A DNA stretch of 64,000 nt from Bemisia tabaci (Eukaryota > Arthropoda > Insecta > Hemiptera > Aleyrodidae). The notes below the pieces were generated by a model. It did not search any database. It worked only from the letters and a program-made list of their open reading frames with translations, and was not told where the DNA came from. The position numbers and the translations under genes are program-made. The DNA is taken from assembly GCF_918797505.1 (NCBI RefSeq), contig NC_092795.1:60920916-60984915 (forward strand), given 5' to 3'. Within the stretch, counting starts at the first letter, position 1. Every line of letters begins with the position of its first letter. Below are positions 1 to 8,789 of the stretch, one piece after another.

Positions 1-366
1 ACGAAGTCAAAAATTTTAGTCGCGCAATTTTTGTGTAGGTGAATCGGTTCTTTGAGATATTGGGATTCAGACTTTCTAGAATATCCAAAACAATGATCTA
101 AAAGCAGTTCAACTCATTTTTTGTCAATGCTGGGCGTGAATTTGCATTAAAATCCAGACATTTCCTACTCAGAAATAGGATATATTATGTATAATTCTAA
201 GGAGATTATCCTCAAAAGTAAGATTTTGGAGATGCGATTTCCCAACCGATATTGTTTGAAATTTTTTGGCGTCCCAAAATATTTGTAGAACTCTCCGCAC
301 TAAGTTATGCCATCAATCGATTACTTAATCTGGAGTTTTTTTCTGTGGAAAAGAGTACATTCTTTT

Positions 367-567
367 TACTGTAAAAAAAAGTTACGAGCTGTATAGACAT
401 TCGTCCGTTCCGGGCTCAGAGGCCAAAAGTTCTGGGTGCTGGAGCCAGAGCTTCGATTGCTCCGGGTGCTATGTCCAGAACTTTTGGCCTCTGAGCCTCG
501 AACGCCAATGGTACGTCTGTATATAGCCCGTAAGTACTGCTTCTACAGCCGGAGTTTTTTTTCAGTG
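367..567. mobile_element. CACTG-type MITE, copy 1
   Basis: A 201 bp inverted-repeat element. The ends read TACTGTAAAAAAAA and TTTTTTTTCAGTG. The arms carry a longer imperfect inverted repeat (GAGCTGTATAGACA near 388 pairs with TGTCTATATAGC-like sequence near 520, and CCAAAAGTTCT pairs with AGAACTTTTGG). Both sides are flanked by the dinucleotide TT (365-366 and 568-569). The termini and 2-bp duplication match the elements at 1238, 4284 and 52867. No coding capacity is seen. Confidence 0.6.
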
Positions 568-1149
568 TTCCTGTAAACGGTCACATCTCAGGAAAGTCAG
601 TCGAGCGATTCGGAAAAAGATGGAGAGTAAAAACACTTGAAAGGACTTTTTCAACTATGGGACTCGTGCATCAGAAACTCGGGTATTCGGTATGCCGTAT
701 GCGTGGGCTCGTCGAATGCACTTTCATATGCAGTTATCTCAAGTTACGTGCCGCATCATATGCATTCTGCGTATCTTAGGAAAATATCGCTTTGAGCCAA
801 GTGTAGCCTTTCCTGACGCAGCAGCGGCATCCACCACTAATAATTCCACTTATTCGCGTTTCTTCTGTACCGCCGCGCCGCACTGCTCCGGTCATTTAAA
901 TGCAATCATTCGGGTAAGCAGGAACATCACTGAGGTGCACAGAAACACGTTCTGTCCATCGGAGGCAATGGAGTCAGAATCTAAACAATTTTCCTTCCAA
1001 CACGCTGAATCATTTCCAGAGTTTTTACATGTAGATGCTTTCTTGAGCTTTGAATAAATTGAGCCTGATAGCCCCTGCGTCAAAAGTATTGGTTCACGCA
1101 TTCCGTTGGATCATTGAACTAGCCTCGGAACTAACTTTCATGCAGTGAG

Positions 1150-1592
1150 AGGTAATATAATGCCGATTTTACTCTTTTGCGGAGGAATTTTTGGTTGAAT
1201 CTTTTTGAAAATTTTACTGAACTTCATTGGCAGCACACACTGGAAAAAAAACACATTGGATCTAGAGTCCAGACTCTTGAAAACATTGACAAGAAAAAAT
1301 ACTCTTGATTCAATCAGATTTAAGCTTAAATCAAAAGGAAATCCGCTCAAATTAAGAGGCTTGGTTCTTGATTTAAGCAAAAATCCGATTGAATCAAGAG
1401 TATTTTTCTTGTCGATGTTTTTAAGAGTCTGGACTCTAGATCCAATTTGTTTTGTTTTTTTCCAGTGCAAAGAAAATTCAGTGAAATTTTCGGACTGCTT
1501 CGTTGAAGAATTTTTCCATAAAAAATGCAAAAGCAGCGGATGTTTTGAAACGTGGCATAGCGCTTGTGCTACCTTGGCCGGAAGAAGACGAT
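1150..1592. mobile_element. Degenerate MITE (CTTCCGGCCAAAG family), interrupted by another MITE
   Basis: The sequence outside 1238-1467 matches the intact 339 bp element at 45348-45686. Shared stretches are 'GGCAGCACA', 'AAAGAAAATTCAGTGAA' and the right end 'TTGGCCGGAAGA'. The left end is eroded. A CACTG-type MITE sits in its middle. Confidence 0.55.
1238..1467. mobile_element. CACTG-type MITE, copy 2, with CA target duplication
   Basis: A 230 bp element with near-perfect terminal inverted repeats that begin CACTGGAAAAAAAACACATT and continue through GGATCTAGAGTCCAGACTCTT. It is flanked by CA on both sides (1236-1237 and 1468-1469). The homologous empty site is visible at about 45553-45568 as GGCAGCACAAAGAAAA, which shows that only CA was duplicated. 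A 227 bp sister copy lies at 52867-53093. Confidence 0.85.
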
Positions 1593-2429
1593 GTATGCGC
1601 AATGAATTTGACTCTAAGAAAGTACAGAGAATGACGAGTATCTTGAAAAATGAATTTTTAAACGGTTTTAGCAGGAAACGTTGTTGGTGCTAAGGCGAAA
1701 AGTTGAGTGCGCGGAATTTCGGCGATGCGCGAAAGAGATGGAGACGATGAAAGCTCTTAACAGCCGAATGCTCAATATCACTCACTAAGTCAGCCTTGAT
1801 GGTTGCCGCTGTGTGCAACGATTCTCGGTCACATGCCCGCTATATTTTGACCCACATTTACACTTCCCCTTGGAGGAAATTCGTATTTACTTCATCCGTG
1901 TAAAATAATACATATCATAACATAAGTATTTTATGCACAATTTAACGAAAGATGCAAATGACATAAGTTTCAACATCAGCTCCTTTATAGATGAGAAATT
2001 GCATAGATGAAAACGTCACCTATTCGTATCTTTTCAACGTATTATAATTTACATATTAGAATTGCTCTGTCTAACTGCGAAGTTGAATGTCTAACCCTCC
2101 GCTGAAATTGACTGCTTTATTAGATTCCATGCAAAATGTTGTATGAAAGACGCGTGAAAAAACTTCTTGTCTAGTCGTTCAATGTTTCTCAAAAGCTATA
2201 TCCTCGATAGATAGGATTCTTCCATGAATTGTACTCACAACGGACTCAAGTTAAAAAAGGAGGCGTGTCGTATCCACAATAACTCATAACCAATGAAAAA
2301 TTTAGAGCTTTCGAGATGAGCTTTTGGGTTGAGTTTTCAGCATTTGTTCATAATTTGTTCTTTAAGGTTCTCGTGATGAAACAATGCATTTAAGAATGAC
2401 ACGAGGTACAGTATATTGATGGTTGGCGT

Positions 2430-2720
2430 ATTTTCGACATTGCAGACTTTCTGTCATACTTTACTTTCTTTTATAAAACTAGTCGACGTAATTCCTTCAA
2501 AACTTTCTTGATTTTTCTTTTCCATTAGCAGAATATTCTGTGTAAATTTCAAGGCATAAAGGTGGCTTGTTCCTACTCGAAAATATAAAATGAGAGCTGA
2601 ATTGCTGGAATTCTGAAACGTCGCAATAAAAATACATGGTTTTGCACTTTGGCCATGGATATAAGATGTAATTGTACTGAATTTTCTGCGAACATGGATC
2701 AAGCATCTAATGTCCCACAT
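2430..2720. mobile_element. Fragment of the 'ACGTATCTCG' MITE family
   Basis: The stretch 'GCAGACTTTCTGTCATACTTTA', followed by 'AACTAGTCGACGTAATTCCTTC' and 'TTTCAAGGCATAAAG', matches the body of elements at 13191 and 15600. The ends are too worn to define. No gene is seen. Confidence 0.45.
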
Positions 2721-2889
2721 TTTCGAGGTGTTTTCGCCCTTTTAAAAAAATTGAGAGGCTTGTAATCATCTCACTTAAAGCAATTCTTGCGTCCCTTTCA
2801 TTTTCAACGAATGCACTTTTATCCGCGAGTAATTAAAAAATTAAATAATGAATTAATCAACGACGGTGCCGGCGCTACAGGGTTCAGAA

Positions 2890-3153
2890 CATTGGCGAGG
2901 CATTGATGTTCGATTATCGATATTTGCCCCTTCGAAGCTACGGTAAAGAATCGATTATCGAAATATTCGTTGGGAACACCCCGTTTGTCGATGGCGTGGC
3001 GTGCTTTGCGATATATCGATTGTTATGCCATTTAAACCCATGGTAAAGAATCGATTATTAAGGTGTTCGCTGCGAACACCCTGTTAATCGATCCTTTTTC
3101 ATAGGTTTAAATGGCCGATCAATCGATATATCGCAAAGCACGCCACGACACTG
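2890..3153. mobile_element. hAT-type MITE, compound copy
   Basis: The left end is CATTGGCGAGG and the right end GCCACGACACTG. The flanks GTTCAGAA (2882-2889) and GTTTAAAA (3154-3161) agree at 6 of 8 positions, as expected for an old 8-bp duplication. The body contains one left half followed by a nearly complete palindromic unit (GGCGTGGCGTGCTTTGCG pairs with CGCAAAGCACGCC), so it looks like a tandem or nested insertion of the family seen intact at 31176 and 58604. Confidence 0.65.
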
Positions 3154-3333
3154 GTTTAAAAACTAAATCGATCACTGTCGAGAGGAAGGATCTTTCGTAA
3201 ACGCTTGCGGGCTGACAACGATGGCCAATAAGAGCGAATGTCGAGATCAAACGAGCTGTAATCTGGATCTCCCCCGGGAAGCGTTCCGATCGTGGCTAAT
3301 TCGACTCGCGAAAGGAGGGACCGGGGGGAGGGG

Positions 3334-3360
3334 GCTGGGCGAGGGGGGGGGGGGGAGAGG
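3334..3360 (+). repeat. G-rich low-complexity tract
   Basis: A run of consecutive G residues (about 13) lies inside a longer G-rich stretch ('GGGGCTGGGCGAGGGG'). It could form a G-quadruplex on the plus strand. The ORFs crossing it (3221-3556) are composition artefacts. Confidence 0.6.
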
Positions 3361-3951
3361 AGCACAATCGGCCATTACCACAAATCAGTCAGCACTCAAT
3401 TACTACCGTCCGAATTTCAAAGACTGCACAGACACAGGGCTCCGCGCACAGCGCAAATTGCACTCGACTCGCACATATGGCTGTGCTTCAAGGAAGAACG
3501 TCGTACGTACATTCGAGAGTTGCCAAATTTCCCCGGATAAAACGCGTATTTTCTAGGAAAGTTGTGGATATTTTTCCTCGAAATTTTCAGATATTTTAGA
3601 TCAAATTGCGGGTACAAATGTCTGAAAATTTGAAGGAATATATTCCAAATTCTTCCGGTAAATTCGGTTTTTATCGAAGGCAATCTGGCAACGTCCGATG
3701 GCTCTTACGCTTTTCTTTGGCACGGCTGCATTGCACTGCCGCGATGCGCTCTTCCTCTCCGAAGCGATACAGTTGAGGCTTCACAAATTAGGACACCTTT
3801 TAGTGCCTTTAACACCTTCTGTATGCAAATTTGGTGAGCCGTGTAAGATATCGATGGCCCAAGAGCGAAACCATCCTCCACTACGGTGTTTCAAAATGTC
3901 GGCTCTTATTTTATTTTTTCCTAAAGAAACAAGTCAACTTCAAAGCATAAT

Positions 3952-4590
3952 GAAGTTTGTCCGTTTGCCAAGTTAAAATCGCCCGCAAATCGTTAGATAG
4001 GCAACATTACCAACGCAGGAGTTAAAATATTATCAGTCATCTACGCAAAACACGTTTCTCTTCAAAGAGCCACATCCTTGATAAAGTTATGAAATTCGTC
4101 CGTTTGTCAAGGTAAAATCGCCCGGGAATGGTGGGATAAGGCAACATTACTGACTCAGGAGTTAATATAGTATTTGAAATCTTCTCAAAACGTTTTAAAA
4201 GTAATAAAAATCGTCAGTTTGGCAGGGTAAAATCGCCCGCAATAGGTCGGATAGGCAACATTACCAGCTCAGGAACGTAAATACACTGAAAAAAAGGATT
4301 ATTGGTAAAATTTACCATTCCTTCACGCTGTACATCACACAGCGTCAATTCAGAGTCAATTCTGCCAGAAGAAAGGTAAACGTTACTATATACTGGTACA
4401 GGTAACCATTCCTCTGGCGGAATCAACTTTGAATTGACGCTGTGTGAAATACAGCGTGAAGGAATGGTAACTTCTACCAATCTTTTTTTTTCAGTGTAGT
4501 ACTTGTCATCTACTCTAAACCAACTCCTCTATACCCATATCTTCGGTCAAGTGATGAAAATCATCAGTTCCCCAAAGTAAAATCTATGCT
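3952..4590 (+). repeat. Minisatellite of ~120-137 bp units, split by a MITE
   Basis: Four unit starts can be aligned: 'GTCCGTTTGCCAAGTTAAAATCGCCCGC' near 3958, and related versions near 4097, 4212 and 4561. Each of the first three is followed by 'ATAGGCAACATTAC' or a close variant and 'CAGGA'. Once the 215 bp MITE insertion (4284-4496 plus its TA duplication) is removed, the spacing is about 139, 115 and 134 bp. The last unit is divergent and truncated. Confidence 0.75.
4284..4496. mobile_element. CACTG-type MITE, copy 3, with TA target duplication
   Basis: A 213 bp element with ends CACTGAAAAAAAGGATTATT and TCTTTTTTTTTCAGTG, and long inner arms (CCATTCCTTCACGCTGTA pairs with TACAGCGTGAAGGAATGG). 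It is flanked by TA at 4282-4283 and 4497-4498. It interrupts the third unit of the surrounding minisatellite. Confidence 0.85.
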
Positions 4591-4779
4591 GCCGTGATGG
4601 CACAGAGAGCCGCCAAGACAAAAACGAGTTTTTGATGCGGGCTCAGTCGCAGCTAGGAGCGGAAAATTGAATTGAAAGAAGTCATCTTTTTTTTCAAACA
4701 GCCAACAATTAGCCAAAAGACTCTCAGAAATCGTTCAGATGATTAAAAATCCAGTCATTTTATTTCAAAGGTCAGGGTT

Positions 4780-5060
4780 GCCAGCCAAATTATTTTTTTC
4801 CATTCCCTGACTTTTCCTGACTTTTCTCTGACTTTCCAATATTTTTCCCTGACTTTTAAGTATGGATCTGACGCAGTCTGTTAAAGTGAAATTGATCCAG
4901 TTGATCCCGCAACGCGAGCCCGAGACCGCCCGCGCCTAATTCCACGAAAAATCAGAAAAATCCCTGACCAACACCGAAATTCCCTGACTTTCCCTGACTT
5001 TTCCCGGTTGATTTTTTTCCCCTGACTTTTCCCGGTTTTCCCGGTTGCTAGCAACCCTGA
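4780..5060 (+). repeat. Degenerate CCCTGACTTTTCC repeats
   Basis: The motif TCCCTGACTTTTCC and variants occur about eight times, on both sides of a short GC-richer core (4880-4940). The block begins with 'GGGTTGCCAGCC' and ends with 'TTGCTAGCAACCCTG', an inverted pair, so it may be an old foldback or SINE-like unit. Similar decayed blocks are seen near 38335-38420 and 60040-60230. Confidence 0.5.
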
Positions 5061-5126
5061 AAGGTATAAAAACGGTATTTTTAAGGGTTGGGTGGTCGTT
5101 AATTTGTTGTCGGTTTCTGTTGGCAG

Positions 5127-8100
5127 AGAGTGGTGGTGTCCTCGCTGATTCCGCCGACGACGAGCATCATTCAACTGGAGAACTGCGCCGTCGTCGAGAT
5201 GGAACGCAACGCCCTGCGACACGTCCGTGCCCTCGTTCAAATCCACATAAGCAACGTGGCCGAACTCCGGCTCAACGAGGGCTCCTTCAGCTGGGAGGAG
5301 AGTTTCATCCAGGAGGTCTACACTTATCCCGGTCTCCACATCAACCTCACCGCCTCCACCATCCCCACGCTCCCCACCTATGTCTTCAGAGGTAAGGAAA
5401 CCTCATGGACTCTAGAGTCCCTTTATACTGAGAGTCAAGACAATTTGAATCCATTTCTGATTGGTTCCCGTATTTTAGGCCTCCACAGTGTCACAAACGG
5501 GAATAAAGATTACATTTTCACCATTGCAAAGATTATAATCTGGAATGGACCAGGGAATTACGGGTTCGGCAAGGAACAAACGGAATGAGAGGAGGAACGG
5601 CGAAAGGCATTTGAGATGGGCCGATCAAAGATTACGAAAAACGTTCAATTTCTGTAATCTTTATTCGTTTGTGACATCCATGAGCGAATGTCTTGACTCT
5701 CAGTATACAGGGACTCTAATGGACTCCATCGATAATGTACCATCGGGGTTTGTGGTTAGACGAACTAACCCGAAAGAAACACAGAGAAGATAAGAGCTGC
5801 GATACACAGTGGTCTTGAAGCAAAAAAAAAAAAAATGCGACAAAAATGTACCCTCAAACGGTTTGCAGGGGGTGAGTCTATGGTGCGTGTGGATTTAATA
5901 CCGCGAAAAATCAAAATTTTGGCTGATCATAATTTTGAGATGCCGCAATTTGAAATTTTCATAGTAAATGCAGGTTTTCTACGGATTTTGATCAGCTTAT
6001 TTATTTATTTGTCCATGAATCGGTGGTGATCGGTTCACGTTTTTAATCTTCGTTCGATTTATGTCGATCGAATACATACCCTCTCGTTACATGCAAAAAT
6101 TCTATCATACTCTTTTTTTAACTGGACAATTCGCCTTCTGCTGCGTCTGCAGCAATTGTTGTTACGAATATGTTGTGCGTGCTGATTTCAGTTCATTACA
6201 TACTCGACTCTCTGAAGGCGTTTTATGTCCACAAGTAGCGCAATCTGTCGGAGAAGGAAGGAAGTAGGGATCAATCGATTCGTTCAATCTCACTTCTATT
6301 GTTCTCCAACAGGGTGCTCTACTTTCGCATATAAAACGCCTTCAAAGAGTCAAGTATGGAATGCGCTGAGATCAGCACGCACAACATATTCTTAACAACA
6401 ATTGCAGCGGACGCAGCTGAAGGCGAATTGGAAACAACCTCGAAACAACATTTGTTGGAGGACTTTTTAGGACTGAAAATTTGTGGTGCAGTATATTTTA
6501 TTTTGCATTTAATCTTACTTTATGTTTTAAGATACAATAATAAAAAAAATTACACAGAGGGCAACAAGGCTAATTTTAAAGTAAATATCACCAAAACGTT
6601 TCGGCTGAAAACTCAGCCTTCTTCAGTTGCATAAAACAGTAAAAAATTGTCAAAATCTAAAAACGTTGCACTTGGCTGTACCTCTAGAAGTGAGAACAAT
6701 GTTCTTATACAATGTGAGAGGAAACGATTCTCTCCCGAGGGAATAGTTTCTTCTCCCGAGAGGATAGTTTTCTCTCCTGAGAGAAAAGAGAAAACTATTC
6801 TCTCGGGAGATTGTTTCGAGGTTGTTTCCAATTCGCCTTCAGCTGCGTCCGCTAGCAATTGTTGTTACGAATATGTTGTGCGTGCTGATCTCAGCGCATT
6901 ACATACTTGACTCTTTGAAGGCGTTTTATATGCGAAAGTAGAGCACCCTGTTGGAGAACAATAGAAGTGAGATTGAACGAATCGATTGATCCCTACTTCC
7001 TTCCTTCTCCGACAGATTGCGCTATTTGTGCACATAAAACGCCTTCAGAGAGTCGAGTATGTAATGAACTGAAATCAGCACGCACAACATATTCGTAACA
7101 ACAATTGCTGCAGACGCAGCAGAAGGCGAATTGTCCAGTTAAAAAAAGAGTATGATAGAATTTTTGCATGTAACGAGAGGGTATGTATTCGATCGACATA
7201 AATCGAACGAAGATTAAAAACGTGAACCGACCAACTTTCTTTGTTCCTTTTGGCTAAAATTTGTAACTGATCGTATGGAGCAGGGGGGACTTTTGACTTG
7301 TGCCATAGTCCCAATTATGGGGCTCTATAGTGCGTATAACAATAAATAAATTAAAATTAAAATGAATTTGTACCTCGTTCGTTTGTTATTAGCTGAAACG
7401 ATTGAATCACAGCGTGGTTTTCCATATTGGCATGAGCGCGGAATTAAGCACTGCCATGTAATTGAAATTAAGCTAGAGAAAATCAAAATTGAATAAGTTG
7501 TTTTCAAAAGAGAACAAGTCCATTTTTGCATGAGCCTTGACTTGCATAAAACGACATGCTAACTAGGACTCATTGAGGAATGGACCTGTTCCCTTTCGAA
7601 AACAACTGATTTAATTATCCATCACGCTTTTAGCCCTACGGGTGCGGGTTTCATTGAGACGTTCAGACTCAAAACTCCACGGAAAAAAGGTTATTGAACA
7701 GGCTTTAAAATTCGTTCTCTTTTCTTTTACAGGTAGGATAGATTCAATCCTATTCGACCACGCCCAAATCCAGCGGATCGAATCCTACGCCTTCACCAAC
7801 ATCGTGGGCACGGAGAAGATCGAGTTCAAGCACTGCACCTTCGGGCGCGTCGACACGCAGGCCTTCAAGAAGCTCTTCCTGGACAAACTCACCTTCACCG
7901 GGGGCGCCTTCACGGAGGCGGTGCCGAGCAAGGCCGTGCTCGACCTGGAGATCCGCTCCGAGTTCAAGATCGACGGCGCCGCCTTCACCAAGCTCCACAG
8001 CTCCGCCTTCAAGATCGCCCGGACCAAGACCTTCTACCTCAAGAACTGCCGCGTCAACGACACCTACGGCGAGGCCTTCCACATCAAGACCACCGGCCCG

Positions 8101-8789
8101 GTCTTCGTCCTCAACAACGACTTCGCCTTCCTCCGGACGGGCGCCTTCAACGGCCTCCGCGTGGACGACGCCGTCTTGGCCCGCTACGAGGCCCAGGAGT
8201 TCATCTTCGAGAACAACACCATCGGCCACTACGAGCTGGACGCCCTCGCCTTCAACACCTCCAGCTTCGAGCCGCACCTCGACCGGGTCAAGGTGGATCT
8301 CCCTGCTCCTGCGCCAATACCGAGCGGATGGTGTCCGACCTGATCGCCTACTCCCCCGACTACCCGCACAGCCGGACGAAGCCCGGCGCCAAGGCCGAGG
8401 AGTTCCTCTGGTGCCAGAACGTCAAGGACCACCTCCGCTACAAGATGGTGAAGGAGTTCCGGCAGAAGACCAACTGCTTGATCATCTCGACGGGGGTGCC
8501 GGGGTACTTGGTGACGCTCGGGTTGGTCGTCGTCCCGTTGGCCGCCCTCGTGCTCCTCTACTTCCTCTGGTGGCGGAGGCGGCGGCACAAGTGGCTCGGG
8601 GTCCCGACAGAGTCCCCGATGAAGACGCTCAAGAACGGGAAGCACGATAGTATGATCGTCATGCCCGAGGGGAAGACCTACAGGGAGACCGAGCTCCATG
8701 TCATCATCGAGAAGGCCGAGCCTATCGTCGAATTCGTCCCGGAGGCCAGGCGCAATGGTGGACAACCGCCCTTGACCAGTGATTTGTAG
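5127..8789 (+). CDS. Single-pass membrane protein with LRR-like ectodomain (3' exons, frameshifted)
   Basis: Two exons are seen. Exon A is 5127-5391 (acceptor TTGGCAG, donor GTAAGG) and exon B is 7733-8789 (acceptor CTTTTACAG, stop TAG at 8787-8789). Phases fit: codon GGT is split as G and GT, giving '...TYVFRG-RIDSILFDHAQ'. The ectodomain has irregular LRR-like strands with recurring 'AF' turns (IESYAF, VDTQAF, GGAF, GAAF, SSAF, TGAF, LDALAF). Then comes a Cys-bearing segment, a hydrophobic helix (TLGLVVVPLAALVLLYFLWW) and a basic stop-transfer RRRRHK, then a roughly 65-residue cytoplasmic tail. The reading frame breaks near 8302: upstream it reads VDLPAPAP then stops at 8341, while the +2 frame reads PCSCANTERMVSDL and runs to the TAG. 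One missing C in the run at 8301-8303 would explain this. Signal peptide and first exons are not seen. The exons are GC-rich against AT-rich flanks. No named family is assigned. Confidence 0.75.
5404..5728. repeat. Imperfect inverted repeat in the membrane-protein intron
   Basis: The left arm (ACTCTAGAGTCCCTTTATAC, then TGAGAGTCAAGACA) pairs with the right arm (TGTCTTGACTCTCAGTATAC, then AGGGACTCTAATGGACT). Inner segments 'GATTACATTTTC' and 'GTAATCTTTATTCG' also pair loosely. It is probably a decayed MITE. It begins 12 bases after the exon A donor. Confidence 0.55.
6031..7229. mobile_element. Foldback element with 418/419 bp arms
   Basis: The left arm is 6031-6448 and the right arm 6811-7229, inverted copies with few differences. 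The outer end is CGGTTCACGTTTTTAATC and its complement. Each arm is itself built of two inverted ~100 bp units (AATTCGCCTTC...CTGAAGGCGTTTTAT), so the unit occurs four times in alternating orientation. The 362 bp spacer holds a Penelope-like fragment (6540-6640) and a CTCTCCCGAGAG palindromic run (6726-6810). Two 68-codon ORFs on opposite strands are the same arm sequence read twice and are not genes. Confidence 0.8.
6598..6626 (-). other. Hammerhead-ribozyme-like hairpin core
   Basis: On the minus strand the sequence reads CTGAAGA, then A, GGCTGA, loop GTTT, TCAGCC, GAAAC. This fits the hammerhead core CUGANGA - stem II - GAAA with one extra A. Hammerhead motifs are known from Penelope-like elements. 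A full stem I/III and cleavage site were not found, so this is a degenerate relic at best. Confidence 0.3.

Noticed and set aside
692..1057. 121-codon plus-strand ORF
   Set aside because: No family resemblance or splice context; amino-acid composition looks random.
3221..3556. 111-codon ORF across the G-run
   Set aside because: It is driven by low-complexity GGG repeats.
6061..6267. 68-codon ORF repeated at 6993-7199 on the other strand
   Set aside because: Both are the same foldback-arm sequence. There is no protein family and no codon signature.
7750..8277. 175-codon antisense ORF opposite the membrane-protein exon
   Set aside because: It is a Gly/Glu/Val/Leu-rich mirror of a GC-rich coding exon. 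The plus strand has splice-consistent and TM-bearing coding sequence.
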